From assembly GCF_017313785.1 (NCBI RefSeq), contig NZ_JAFLNL010000017.1, positions 1-51,074 of the forward strand: a stretch of DNA of 51,074 nt. Reading direction: 5' to 3'. The stretch is from Flagellimonas aurea (GTDB lineage Bacteria > Bacteroidota > Bacteroidia > Flavobacteriales > Flavobacteriaceae). The notes under the pieces are model-generated. The model searched no databases. It saw nothing but the letters and a program-made list of their open reading frames with translations, and was not told the origin of the DNA. Positions 24,009-32,729 of this stretch are shown one piece after another. Every line of letters begins with the position of its first letter. Within the stretch, counting starts at the first letter, position 1. The position numbers and the translations under genes are program-made.

Positions 24009-25013
24009 ATGAAACCTTCAACCAACCTATTATTGCGTAGAGTTATTTTTCCATGTCTTTTATCTTTCTGTTATGTCTTTGTTTCAACCGCCCAGGAAAC
24101 TAAAAAACGATTGCCCATTATCGATGTACATGTACACGCCATGGGAGGGAACCCGAATGGTTCCCCCATGTGTCCGTGGTTCCTAAAGGATATGCCCGGG
24201 GGCGATCCAAATCAAGAACCGCCTGTTTTTATGGATACTGATTGCATCAATCCATTGCAACCCGCCAGAAGTGATGCCGAAATGGACGCTGCCATTCTTA
24301 GGGCCAATAAAGAGTTGAACATTACAATGGTGGTAAGTGGAGATGCTAAAGTGATTCATAGGTGGCATAAAGCTGCTCCCGATAAGATTATTCCATCATT
24401 GGCAATCAGTAATGCTGACCAAATGACGGTGGAGGCATTTCGTGATTCGTTGTCCACAGGATTTTACAAAGTGATGGGGGAGGTAGCACCTCAATATCAA
24501 GGAATGTCCCCAAGCGATATGTCCTTGGATGAGTACTTTGGTGTAGCCGAAGAGTTGGGAATCCCAGTTGGAATCCACATGGGAACGGGGGGCAACGGTA
24601 CCATTAATATTACCAGACCGGCCTATAGAGCCTCATTGGGACAACCCTTTTTGTTGGAAGATATGTTGGCCAGACATCCGAAGTTAAAGATTTGGGTAAT
24701 GCATGCCGGATACCCAATGGCCGACCAAATGATTGCCTTAATGGGTGCCAACGCCTATGTGTATGTAGATTTGGCCGGATTTATCTGGTCATATCCCTTG
24801 GAAGAGATCCACGATTACCTAAAACGATTGGTTCAGGCCGGTTTTGGAAAACGGATTTTATACGGGACCGATTTTATGATGTGGCCAGAACTATTTGAAA
24901 CCTCGATTCAGGTTATTGAGAGCGCCAATTATCTATCAGAGGAGCAAAAGCGGGATATATTCTTTAATAATGCCGTACGTTTCTTCAATTTGGATGCATC
25001 AAAATTTGAATAA
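24009..25013 (+). CDS. Secreted amidohydrolase-family metal-dependent hydrolase
   Basis: 334 residues with a signal peptide (about residues 1-29, PCLLSFCYVFVSTAQ). TIM-barrel amidohydrolase fold: the first metal motif is DVHVHAM near residue 40, further histidines are in GIHMGTGG near 195 and WVMHAGYP near 232, and the final aspartate is LYGTDFMMW near 285. This arrangement fits the amidohydrolase-2 group (decarboxylases, lactonases). Substrate unknown. The export signal is unusual for that group and suggests periplasmic action. It ends at a strong terminator. Confidence 0.85.
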   Translation: MKPSTNLLLRRVIFPCLLSFCYVFVSTAQETKKRLPIIDVHVHAMGGNPNGSPMCPWFLKDMPGGDPNQEPPVFMDTDCINPLQPARSDAEMDAAILRANKELNITMVVSGDAKVIHRWHKAAPDKIIPSLAISNADQMTVEAFRDSLSTGFYKVMGEVAPQYQGMSPSDMSLDEYFGVAEELGIPVGIHMGTGGNGTINITRPAYRASLGQPFLLEDMLARHPKLKIWVMHAGYPMADQMIALMGANAYVYVDLAGFIWSYPLEEIHDYLKRLVQAGFGKRILYGTDFMMWPELFETSIQVIESANYLSEEQKRDIFFNNAVRFFNLDASKFE

Positions 25014-25034
25014 AACCTATTGATTGAAAAAAAT

Positions 25035-25070
25035 AAAAAAGGGATTGCCAATCGGTAATCCCTTTTTTAT
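25035..25070 (+). terminator. Terminator downstream of the amidohydrolase (bidirectional)
   Basis: A6 then GGGATT (25041-25046), GCCAATCGGT, AATCCC (25057-25062), T6. It is symmetrical, so it can also end transcription of the minus-strand lipoprotein gene at 25152. Confidence 0.85.
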
Positions 25071-25151
25071 GTTGCGTTTTTAAAACCTGTTCTCATTTCC
25101 CAGATTTACGTATTAACCTCTAATAAGGATGGGAAATTACTATTCTATTGA

Positions 25152-25622
25152 TTAAGAAGTGAACCTAAAGCTTACCAAGGCGGGCTCCGGAGTTCCATCG
25201 TTGTCAAAATCATATTCCAACGGCCCTCCATCAATTTCAAGAACGGTATCTGTATGATGGACTTCAAAATAGGATCTATCGGAAGGGGAGTAGTCAAAAA
25301 CAATAGTGAGCAAATCGTCATTTAGACTCATTTGACCGGTTATGTTCTCTGAGTTTTGCCCCAGTACAAATTGAATGGAAAACCTTCCATTTTCTTCAAC
25401 AATCAGATTTATGGAACCCCCTTCAGCTATAAAGTCAGCTGTTTCCGTCAAGTCTTCAAATTCAATGTCAAATACGGCTTTTTCTGCTGACCATTCTCCA
25501 GTAAACTCTATAGGTTGACCCGTTGGGATGACTTCCGGTGAGTTTTCATCTTCAGAACTGCTACAGGAAAATATAATAAGGAATAATGCGGATAAACCAA
25601 GTGCCTTTATGGAGTTCTTCAT
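25152..25622 (-). CDS. Small lipoprotein of unknown function
   Basis: 156 residues. Signal ending IIFSC (Cys20) followed by SSSEDE, again an acidic stretch right after the lipidated cysteine and so possibly surface exposed. The rest is beta-rich (FTGEWSAEKAVFDIEFEDL, GSINLIVEENGRFSIQFVL, GQMSLNDDLLTIVFDY) and looks like a lipocalin-like barrel of the kind found in Bacteroidota lipoproteins. No catalytic motif. It stands alone, with the shared terminator downstream. Confidence 0.8.
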   Translation of the reverse strand: MKNSIKALGLSALFLIIFSCSSSEDENSPEVIPTGQPIEFTGEWSAEKAVFDIEFEDLTETADFIAEGGSINLIVEENGRFSIQFVLGQNSENITGQMSLNDDLLTIVFDYSPSDRSYFEVHHTDTVLEIDGGPLEYDFDNDGTPEPALVSFRFTS

Positions 25623-25721
25623 TGGGGAACAAATTAAAGTTAGAATAAAAGTACTTAACTTTTAGTCCAAAATGCAACTAAAGTAGATGAAGTGATTACT
25701 TTTTGAGATGTAGGTACAACC

Positions 25722-26432
25722 TTACTCTTTCATGCTGTGAAACACGTTCTGTACATCATCATCTTCCTCTATTTTTTCCAGCAGTTTCTCCACATCGGCG
25801 ACCTCTTCTTCACTCAATTCCTTGGTTACTTGCGGAATTCGGTCAAAGCCGGATGAGATAATTTCAATGTCCCGGGATTCCAATTCTTTTTGAATGGCGC
25901 CAAAGTTTTCAAAAGGGGCATAAATGTGGATCCCATCTTCATCCACAAAGACCTCTTCGGCACCAAAATCGATAAGTTCAAGCTCCAATTCCTCAGGGTC
26001 CAATCCTTCACCATTGATCGTGAAACTACAGGTGTGGTCGAACATAAACTCAACCGATCCCGAAGTGCCCAAACTGCCATTACATTTATTAAAATAACTG
26101 CGGATGTTCGCCACTGTACGCGTATTGTTATCGGTTGCGGTCTCGATTAGAACCGCAATTCCATGGGGTGCATAACCTTCAAAAAGCACTTCTTTGTAAT
26201 CCCCTTGGTTTTTGTCCGAAGCCCTCTTAATGGCACGTTCAATGTTGTCCTTGGGCATGTTGACCGCCTTGGCGTTCTGGATTACCGCACGAAGCTTGGC
26301 ATTGGCATCGGGGTCCGGTCCACCTTCCTTAACGGCCATTACAATATCCTTCCCAATTCTGGTAAACGCTTTGGACATGGCGGCCCAACGCTTCATTTTC
26401 CGTGCCTTTCTAAACTCGAACGCTCTTCCCAT
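25722..26432 (-). CDS. YebC/PmpR-family DNA- or translation-associated protein
   Basis: 236 residues, family length. MGRAFEFRKARKMKRWAAMSKAFTRIGKDI is a variant of the N-terminal YebC signature; KEGGPDPDANAKLRA, NMPKDNIERAIKRA and FEGYAPHGIAVLIE follow. Long annotated as transcriptional regulators (PmpR); other family members act on ribosomes stalled at proline runs. Which applies here cannot be told. It has a clear promoter upstream and is not in an operon. Confidence 0.93.
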   Translation of the reverse strand: MGRAFEFRKARKMKRWAAMSKAFTRIGKDIVMAVKEGGPDPDANAKLRAVIQNAKAVNMPKDNIERAIKRASDKNQGDYKEVLFEGYAPHGIAVLIETATDNNTRTVANIRSYFNKCNGSLGTSGSVEFMFDHTCSFTINGEGLDPEELELELIDFGAEEVFVDEDGIHIYAPFENFGAIQKELESRDIEIISSGFDRIPQVTKELSEEEVADVEKLLEKIEEDDDVQNVFHSMKE

Positions 26433-26456
26433 AAAGTCTTAAATTCTGGATGAGCG

Positions 26457-26486
26457 CAAATTTAGCAAAAAAAGTACCTGTGTCAA
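26457..26486 (-). promoter_or_regulatory. Promoter of the yebC-family gene
   Basis: Minus strand: -33 TTG (26486-26484), 19-base spacer, -7 TAAATTTG (26464-26457). It lies about 25 bases before the ATG at 26432. Confidence 0.65.
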
Positions 26487-26503
26487 GTTGATTGTTTTCA
26501 ACC

Positions 26504-26785
26504 CTACGCTACAATATCTTCAATAGTTTTGGCAAGGTCGATGTCCTTTTGTGTGACGCCGTTTGCATCGTGCGTGCTCAATTTAACTGTAAGATTGTTG
26601 TAGACATTTTCCCAGTTGGGATGGTGTTGTTGTTTTTCACATTCAAATGCGATACGCGTCATCATGGAGAAGGCCTCTTTAAAATCTTTAAAGGTGAAGG
26701 ACCTCTCGATCATATCATTTTTTAGTTCCCAGCCTGTTAGGTTTTTGAGGGCTGCTTCTATTTCATTGGTGTTCATCTTCTTCAT
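26504..26785 (-). CDS. 4a-hydroxytetrahydrobiopterin dehydratase (PCD/DCoH)
   Basis: 93 residues, usual length; a start at the ATG three codons later (MNTNEIEAAL) is equally possible. The active-site signature is QQHHPNWENVYN near residues 52-63, followed by VKLSTHDANGVTQKDIDLA. It dehydrates the carbinolamine formed by aromatic amino acid hydroxylases and recycles tetrahydrobiopterin; some members instead serve molybdopterin metabolism. No phenylalanine hydroxylase gene is in the window. Confidence 0.93.
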   Translation of the reverse strand: MKKMNTNEIEAALKNLTGWELKNDMIERSFTFKDFKEAFSMMTRIAFECEKQQHHPNWENVYNNLTVKLSTHDANGVTQKDIDLAKTIEDIVA

Positions 26786-26833
26786 GTTTCTATGTTTTCC
26801 TAGAAGATAAGCAATTAAATAGGTAAAAGAAAA

Positions 26834-27652
26834 CTATACGGGGAGATGATGGTCGATAATTTCTTGGCAACTGATCCGCAAGTTTTTGGGCAGGAGGTTG
26901 TCCTTGGGCAAAGCCGCTAAATATCGGTCCTCATTGGTGGTGTAGACCCGCTTGTAAATAGGATGGAAGTTTCCCAGATGTTCGATTACCTCTTTGATGA
27001 ATTCCTCATGCTGGATAAGGTCACTGCTTCCCAAATGGTAAATACCCGTTTTGTTCCTGTTGATGAGGTAGTGGATTTGTTGGGTCAGCCGATCATCGTT
27101 GGTAACGTTAATGATCAAATTAGGAAAAACTTCAATAGGTTCGTTGTTCGCTATATTTTCCTTGATCTCCTTGATTCTCGGAGACGAGTTGCCAAATACC
27201 ATAGGTACCCTCAAAATGGCCGTCTTCTCCTTGGGCAACCGCATCATCATGTTCTCGATCTTGATTTTTAACCTTCCATAGACACTTAACGACAAGGTTT
27301 TGTCATGTTCGTAGGATGGAAACTTGCTGTAGGCATCAAAAACATTGGCCGATGAGATAAAATATAATTTGGCCTTGGATTTTATCAAATACTCCATCAA
27401 GTGCTGATGGGCCTGTATCTGTGCAGGAAAATTTCCGCGGAGTGATGAAATAATCACATCGGGTTTTACTTGATCGAGTACCTGAAAAATATCATCCTCC
27501 TCCAAATCGTACCGAATAAATTGTTTGTTCGTTGCAAAGGAACGGTTGGAGAAGTAGGTGCCGTAGGTATCAAAATAGGAGCAGAGTTCTTTGTATATGG
27601 CATTGCCCACAAATCCACTCGCTCCCAATATCAATATCTTTTTTTTATCCAA
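26834..27652 (-). CDS. NAD(P)-dependent sugar epimerase/reductase-like SDR protein
   Basis: 272 residues from a TTG start, the only possible start: the codon two upstream is an in-frame stop and the Rossmann motif ILILGASGFVGNAIY begins at residue 6. Extended SDR fold of the RmlD (dTDP-4-dehydrorhamnose reductase) type: FISSANVFD near residue 100 supplies the serine, and YGRLK near residue 126 has the Y-x3-K catalytic pair. Substrate unknown. It starts 7 bases after the gcvT stop, so it is probably translated from the gcvT transcript. Confidence 0.85.
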   Translation of the reverse strand: MDKKKILILGASGFVGNAIYKELCSYFDTYGTYFSNRSFATNKQFIRYDLEEDDIFQVLDQVKPDVIISSLRGNFPAQIQAHQHLMEYLIKSKAKLYFISSANVFDAYSKFPSYEHDKTLSLSVYGRLKIKIENMMMRLPKEKTAILRVPMVFGNSSPRIKEIKENIANNEPIEVFPNLIINVTNDDRLTQQIHYLINRNKTGIYHLGSSDLIQHEEFIKEVIEHLGNFHPIYKRVYTTNEDRYLAALPKDNLLPKNLRISCQEIIDHHLPV

Positions 27653-27659
27653 AGGCTAA

Positions 27660-28748
27660 CTAGGTATTTTTATAAAATGGCAGTTTTACGACCGTTGCAG
27701 GAACTTTGTTGATTCTTATTTGAATGAAAATAGGTGTGTCCAACTTAGAGTGTTCCGTGGTCACATAGCCCAAACCAATTCCCTTGGAAAGGGATGGTGA
27801 CATGGTGCCCGATGTTACCTTTCCGATTACGTTGCCATCGGCATCCAAAATAGGGTATCCCGCTCTTGGAATGCCGCGCTCCTCCATTTGGAAAGCAACC
27901 AGCTTTCTTTTGGAGCCTTCGGCTTTTTCTTTGGAAAAATTTTCACTGTTTACAAATTCCTTTGTGAATTTCGTGATCCAACCTAAACCTGCTTCAAAAG
28001 GGGAGGTTGTATCGTCAATGTCATTCCCGTAGAGGCAATAGCCCATTTCCAAGCGCAAGGTGTCGCGTGCCGCTAACCCTATCGGCTTAATGCCAAAGTC
28101 TGCACCAGCTTCCAATACTTTGTCCCACACTTGTTGTACTTCTGAATTCTTGCAGTAGATTTCGAAACCGCCTGAGCCCGTATATCCCGTTGCCGAAATG
28201 ATGACGTGATCGATGCCCGCAAAATCACCTACAACAAAGTTGTAGAACTTGATGGAGGACAAATCCACAGAAGTCAAAGATTGCATTGCCTCTACTGCTT
28301 TTGGTCCTTGGATCGCCAACAGCGAATAGTCATCGGAAAGGTTGCGCATGTCCGCGCCGATACTTTCATTGTATTTGGAGATGTGCTCCCAGTCTTTGTC
28401 AATGTTGGATGCATTTACCACCAAAAGATAGGTTTCGTCTTTGATTCTATAAATAATGAGGTCGTCCACAATGCCCCCTGTTTCGTTGGGCATACAACTA
28501 TACTGCGCTTTACCTACGGTCAATTTAGAAGCATCGTTGGTGCTCACTTTTTGGATAAGCCCCAAAGCGTTTGGCCCTTCGGTCAAAAACTCGCCCATGT
28601 GGGACACATCGAACACACCTACCGCCTTGCGGACGGTTTCATGCTCAATATTCACACCTTCATAGGAAACGGGCATATTATAACCGGCAAAAGGTACCAT
28701 TTTGGCCCCCAAAGCTTCATGTGTTTTTGTAAGTGCAGTATTTTTCAT
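27660..28748 (-). CDS. gcvT: Aminomethyltransferase, glycine cleavage system T protein
   Basis: 362 residues from the ATG at 28748 (MKNTALTKTHEALGAK), the family start; an earlier reading to 28802 would cover the promoter. Motifs: FAGYNMPVSYEG near residue 20, VGVFDVSHMGEF near 43, NASNIDKDW near 113, SATGYTGSGGFEIYC near 179 and RDTLRLEMGYCLYGNDID near 222 (folate site). It moves the aminomethyl carbon of glycine to tetrahydrofolate. The gcvH and gcvP genes are elsewhere. No glycine riboswitch is visible upstream. Confidence 0.96.
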   Translation of the reverse strand: MKNTALTKTHEALGAKMVPFAGYNMPVSYEGVNIEHETVRKAVGVFDVSHMGEFLTEGPNALGLIQKVSTNDASKLTVGKAQYSCMPNETGGIVDDLIIYRIKDETYLLVVNASNIDKDWEHISKYNESIGADMRNLSDDYSLLAIQGPKAVEAMQSLTSVDLSSIKFYNFVVGDFAGIDHVIISATGYTGSGGFEIYCKNSEVQQVWDKVLEAGADFGIKPIGLAARDTLRLEMGYCLYGNDIDDTTSPFEAGLGWITKFTKEFVNSENFSKEKAEGSKRKLVAFQMEERGIPRAGYPILDADGNVIGKVTSGTMSPSLSKGIGLGYVTTEHSKLDTPIFIQIRINKVPATVVKLPFYKNT

Positions 28749-28769
28749 CCACTTTATTTTTAAGATGGG

Positions 28770-28777
28770 CAAATTTA
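28770..28777 (-). promoter_or_regulatory. -7 promoter element of gcvT
   Basis: Minus strand TAAATTTG (28777-28770) fits TAnnTTTG and lies 21 bases from the gcvT ATG; no TTG at the -33 position. Confidence 0.5.
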
Positions 28778-28845
28778 TAGAATTAATTAAGGATACCCTC
28801 ACTTTAGGGTATTATGATTTTGCTAAAACTGAATCATTTCAGTCG

Positions 28846-28873
28846 TTGCAATACCTTCGAAATTCGTATTTTG
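28846..28873 (+). promoter_or_regulatory. Probable promoter of the aminopeptidase P gene
   Basis: TTG (28846-28848), 18-base spacer, TATTTTG (28867-28873), one base shorter than the TAnnTTTG consensus. It ends 16 bases before the ATG at 28890. Confidence 0.45.
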
Positions 28874-28889
28874 ACAAAAAATTTGAAGC

Positions 28890-30506
28890 ATGTTAAAATT
28901 GACCGCAAGCCTTTTATCGGCTTTGTTTTTTGCCACCATGGCAATTTCACAGGATTTGCCGACCGACTATTTATCTGCCGATTTCCATAAAGATAGAAGG
29001 GAAGCTGTTCGGGAGAAGTTGCCCCCCAATACCGCAGTTGTTCTTTTTGCCAACGCAGAGCGTAATCGCGCCAATGATGTCGATTACGTATATCATCAAG
29101 ATCCCAATTTTTATTATTTAACGGGATACAAGGAACCTAATGCCGTATTGGTTATTTTTTCCGAAGAGCAGACCGATGCCTCAGGAAATACCTTTGATGA
29201 GATTTTCTATGTTCAGGAAAGGGATGCAAGGGCAGAGCAATGGACGGGAAAAAGACTGGGCGTAGAAGGAGTGAAGGAACAATTGGGATTCAATATGGTC
29301 TACAATGGAAGCGAATTTGAAAACTTCCCATTGGATTTTACCTCCTTTGACAATGTTTCATTTGTTGATTTCCAGAATGATTACCGTGATAAATCCGGAA
29401 AAGCAGATTTATTTGATCTCATCAAAACCTTTAAAATAAAGGCGAATTATCCGTCGGATTATAATCCTACACGAAACAGTCTATATAAAACAATAGCCAC
29501 CGCCAATCCCGAAAACAACAACGATGTGGCCGAAACTATTGAACGCTATATGGAGCGTTACCCAGAATTGCAAGAGGATGATATCTTAAACGATTTTGTA
29601 GAGGCCAATAATGATGAGATCCGTGATGAAATCAAAAACAAGGTACTGGTGATTCAACGTTCCACCAATTTGGATTCCAGTATTTTACCAAAGGTAATGG
29701 CGGAATTGCGCCAAGATAAGACCCCAGAGGAAATGAAGCTGTTGAAAAAGGCCATTGAAATTTCTGCGGTTGGCCAAATTGAGGTGATGAAGGCCATGCA
29801 CCCCAATATGTCAGAAACCGAGATCCAAGGAGTGCACGAATACGTGTATAAAAGATATGGTGCCGAATACGAAGGCTACCCATCCATTGTAGGTGGCGGA
29901 CACAATGGCTGTATTCTCCACTATATTGAAAATAATAAAATCAAGGTCGGCGATGATTTGGTGCTGATGGATTTGGGGGCGGAATATCATGGCTATACCG
30001 CCGATGTAACCCGAACCATACCTGCCAACGGGAAATTTTCACCAGAGCAAAAAGCCATTTATGATATTGTGTACAACGCCCAAGAAGCTGGAATCGCAGC
30101 AAGTGTGGTCGGTGCTTCCTTTCGTGAGCCGCACAATGCTGCTTTGCAAGTGGTGACAAAGGGATTGATGGATTTGGGCATTATCAAGGACGCCAAAGAG
30201 GCCAGGACCTATTTTCCGCACGGGACATCCCATTATTTGGGATTGGATGTGCACGACCCTGGGACTTATCAAACTTTCAAACCTAACCAGGTTATCACCG
30301 TAGAGCCCGGAATCTATATTCCTGAAAACAGTGATTGCGATGAAAAATGGTGGGGCATTGCCGTTAGGATCGAAGATGATATCTTGATTAGCGAGAATGG
30401 ACCCGTCAATCTTTCTGGGATGGCACCGCGAAAGGCTGAGGAAATCGAAAAAATAATGAAACAACCCAGTCCCTTGGACAGTTTTAAACTGCCCAAGTTG
30501 GATTAA
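28890..30506 (+). CDS. pepP: Secreted aminopeptidase P (Xaa-Pro aminopeptidase)
   Basis: 538 residues with a signal peptide (LLSALFFATMAISQ, about residues 1-21). The N-terminal creatinase-like domain (residues 30-190) has DPNFYYLTGYKEPNAVLV. The C-terminal pita-bread M24 domain carries the metal ligands in DLGAEYHGYTADVTRT (near residue 360), HGTSHYLGLDVHD (near 446), VEPGIYIPE (near 472) and VRIEDDILI (near 492). It removes N-terminal residues before proline from exported peptides. Its stop codon overlaps the convergent thrC stop by TTAA. Confidence 0.93.
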   Translation: MLKLTASLLSALFFATMAISQDLPTDYLSADFHKDRREAVREKLPPNTAVVLFANAERNRANDVDYVYHQDPNFYYLTGYKEPNAVLVIFSEEQTDASGNTFDEIFYVQERDARAEQWTGKRLGVEGVKEQLGFNMVYNGSEFENFPLDFTSFDNVSFVDFQNDYRDKSGKADLFDLIKTFKIKANYPSDYNPTRNSLYKTIATANPENNNDVAETIERYMERYPELQEDDILNDFVEANNDEIRDEIKNKVLVIQRSTNLDSSILPKVMAELRQDKTPEEMKLLKKAIEISAVGQIEVMKAMHPNMSETEIQGVHEYVYKRYGAEYEGYPSIVGGGHNGCILHYIENNKIKVGDDLVLMDLGAEYHGYTADVTRTIPANGKFSPEQKAIYDIVYNAQEAGIAASVVGASFREPHNAALQVVTKGLMDLGIIKDAKEARTYFPHGTSHYLGLDVHDPGTYQTFKPNQVITVEPGIYIPENSDCDEKWWGIAVRIEDDILISENGPVNLSGMAPRKAEEIEKIMKQPSPLDSFKLPKLD

Positions 30507-31798
30507 TCATCAAGAAGAAATTGTTTTAACTCATCGTAAGATGATATTTTATAGGATTTTTTCTCTTTGTCCATCACTTTCATGATCTGGGGCGGAATCT
30601 GTGGGCTGATATCCAAGGTGTCCTCCACAACATCCAAAAATTTGACGGGATGGGCGGTTTCCAAGAAAATACCAAAGGTATTCGGGTTGGACTTCTGATA
30701 TTCCTTTAGTCCAAGATAGCCGACGGCACCATGGGGGTCCATCACGTAACCAGTTTTGGAATACACCTCTTTCATGATTGCTTTGGTGTTTTCATCGGTA
30801 AAGGAGTGGGAGGAAAGACTCTTTTGCAGCGTTTCCATATCATCTTGATACAAATGCCTGATGCGGACGAAATTACTGGGGTCTCCCACGTCCATGGCAT
30901 TGGAAATGGTTGCCACGGACGGCATGGGTTCGTAGACCCCGCTTTCCATAAACTTTGGTACCACATCGTTCACATTGGTGGAGGCCACGAAGTGTTTGAC
31001 GGGCATCCCTAATTTTTGGGCCACCATCCCCGCACAAATGTTTCCAAAATTTCCCGATGGTACGGAAAAGACAATTTCCTTTCCTTTAGATTTTGCCTGT
31101 TTGTATGCAAATAGGAAGTAGAACAACTGTGGCAACCACCTCGCCACATTGATGCTGTTGGCCGAGGTCAGTTTTTTGTGGTCGGTAATTTCGGTGTCCA
31201 GAAAAGCTGTCTTCACCATACGTTGGCAATCATCAAAAACGCCATCAACTTCCATGGCTTCAATATTTTGTCCAAGCGTGGTCAACTGTTTTTCTTGGAT
31301 CTCGCTTACCTTTCCGCTAGGGTAGAGGATGACCACTTTTACACCATCAACCCCCAAAAAGCCATTGGCAACGGCACCGCCCGTGTCTCCGGAAGTGGCC
31401 ACGAGAACCGTTACATCTTGTTTTTCACCTTGGGAAAAGTAGCCAAGACAGTTTGCCATGAATCGTGCACCTACATCTTTAAAAGCCATCGTAGGGCCAT
31501 GGAAAAGTTCCAATGTTCCCACGTTTTCTTCAATATCGACCACGGGAAAGTCAAAATCCAGGGTGTTGGCGATGATTTGTTTCAAAGCTTCATCTGGAAT
31601 GTCCTCGCTTACAAATTGATGAATGGCCTGGAAGGCGATTTCGTGATCGGACAGCTGCTCGATCTGTTCAAAATAATCAATTGATAGCGGAGTGATGTGC
31701 TCTGGAAAATAGAGTCCCTTGTCGGGAGCGATTCCTGCGATCACGGCATTTTTGAACGAAACTTTTATGTTTTGGTTGTTTAGACTGTAGAATTTCAT
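30503..31798 (-). CDS. thrC: Threonine synthase
   Basis: 431 residues from the ATG at 31798 (MKFYSLNNQNIKVSF). A PLP fold type II enzyme making threonine from O-phosphohomoserine. The PLP lysine is in MAFKDVGARFMAN near residue 105, and SGDTGGAVANGFLG near 138 and PSGNFGNICAGM near 246 bind the cofactor phosphate. Last gene of thrABC; it begins 4 bases after the thrB stop. Its stop shares TTAA with the pepP stop. Confidence 0.97.
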   Translation of the reverse strand: MKFYSLNNQNIKVSFKNAVIAGIAPDKGLYFPEHITPLSIDYFEQIEQLSDHEIAFQAIHQFVSEDIPDEALKQIIANTLDFDFPVVDIEENVGTLELFHGPTMAFKDVGARFMANCLGYFSQGEKQDVTVLVATSGDTGGAVANGFLGVDGVKVVILYPSGKVSEIQEKQLTTLGQNIEAMEVDGVFDDCQRMVKTAFLDTEITDHKKLTSANSINVARWLPQLFYFLFAYKQAKSKGKEIVFSVPSGNFGNICAGMVAQKLGMPVKHFVASTNVNDVVPKFMESGVYEPMPSVATISNAMDVGDPSNFVRIRHLYQDDMETLQKSLSSHSFTDENTKAIMKEVYSKTGYVMDPHGAVGYLGLKEYQKSNPNTFGIFLETAHPVKFLDVVEDTLDISPQIPPQIMKVMDKEKKSYKISSYDELKQFLLDD

Positions 31799-31802
31799 GG
31801 AT

Positions 31803-32726
31803 TCAAGCAATTTTCTTTACGCCTTGACTGTTTACTTTTGAAATATGGATGTCGAAATCCACTCCAATATTTTGATAGGTATTTTTCATGGATTCGGCCA
31901 CCTGTTTAGCGATTTCCTCGCCTTTGCTCAAGGCAAAAATAGAGGGGCCCGAGCCAGAAATCCCACTTCCCAGAGCCCCTGCTTCCATAGCATTCGCCTT
32001 AATGTCATCAAAAGCGGGAATCAAAATGGAACGGATGGGCTCTACGATATGGTCGTGCAGTGAGCGTCCGATAAGATCATAGTCATTTTGGAAAAGCCCA
32101 GCAATCAACCCACCCAAATTGCCCCATTGCTGGATGCCCTGCTGCATGGAAATAGTGGTCTTCAATATTTTTCGGGAGTCCGATGTCTTGATCTCGATTT
32201 GTGGATGGATCACCGTCGCAAACAACTCTGGGGGTGTAGGTATGGGAACAATGTCGAGGGGTTCGTAACTGCGAACCAAAGTGAAGCCTCCATAAATGGC
32301 TGGCGCCACATTATCGGCATGGGCCACATCGCTTGCCAATTTTTCCCCTTGCATGGCAAATTGGACCAGTTCCAGTTTGGAAAACGGTCTGCCCAACAAT
32401 TCGTTCATGGCCCAAACAGCGCCCGTGGAACTTGCGGCACTGCTACCAATGCCACTTCCTGGTTTGATGCGTTTATCGATTTCGATTTCAAAACCACCAT
32501 CATAATCGCTTTTTGCCAATAGGGCCAGACCAGCTACTCCTGCCACGTTTTTATCGGCTTCCAAAGGAAGATTTTGTCCAACGATTTTCGTGATATGAAT
32601 GCCTTTTTTAGCAGTTTTGCGAACCATCATTTCGTCGCCCACGGAGTCGAGTGCCAAACCGAGCACGTCAAATCCGCAGGAGACATTGGCTATGGTTGCC
32701 GGGCAAAATACCTTGATTTCTTCCAT
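31803..32726 (-). CDS. thrB: Homoserine kinase
   Basis: 307 residues of the GHMP kinase family. The phosphate loop is PGSGIGSSAASSTGAVWA near residue 90, with the N-terminal PATIANVSCGFDVLGLA and the C-terminal LGSGISGSGPSIFAL. It phosphorylates homoserine for threonine synthase. The gene sits in thrABC with 3 bases from the thrA stop and 4 bases to thrC, so the operon is tightly coupled. Confidence 0.97.
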   Translation of the reverse strand: MEEIKVFCPATIANVSCGFDVLGLALDSVGDEMMVRKTAKKGIHITKIVGQNLPLEADKNVAGVAGLALLAKSDYDGGFEIEIDKRIKPGSGIGSSAASSTGAVWAMNELLGRPFSKLELVQFAMQGEKLASDVAHADNVAPAIYGGFTLVRSYEPLDIVPIPTPPELFATVIHPQIEIKTSDSRKILKTTISMQQGIQQWGNLGGLIAGLFQNDYDLIGRSLHDHIVEPIRSILIPAFDDIKANAMEAGALGSGISGSGPSIFALSKGEEIAKQVAESMKNTYQNIGVDFDIHISKVNSQGVKKIA

Positions 32727-32729
32727 CCC

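Noticed and set aside
28749..28889. Possible glycine riboswitch upstream of gcvT
   Set aside because: The predicted leader is only about 15 bases, with no aptamer-like sequence.
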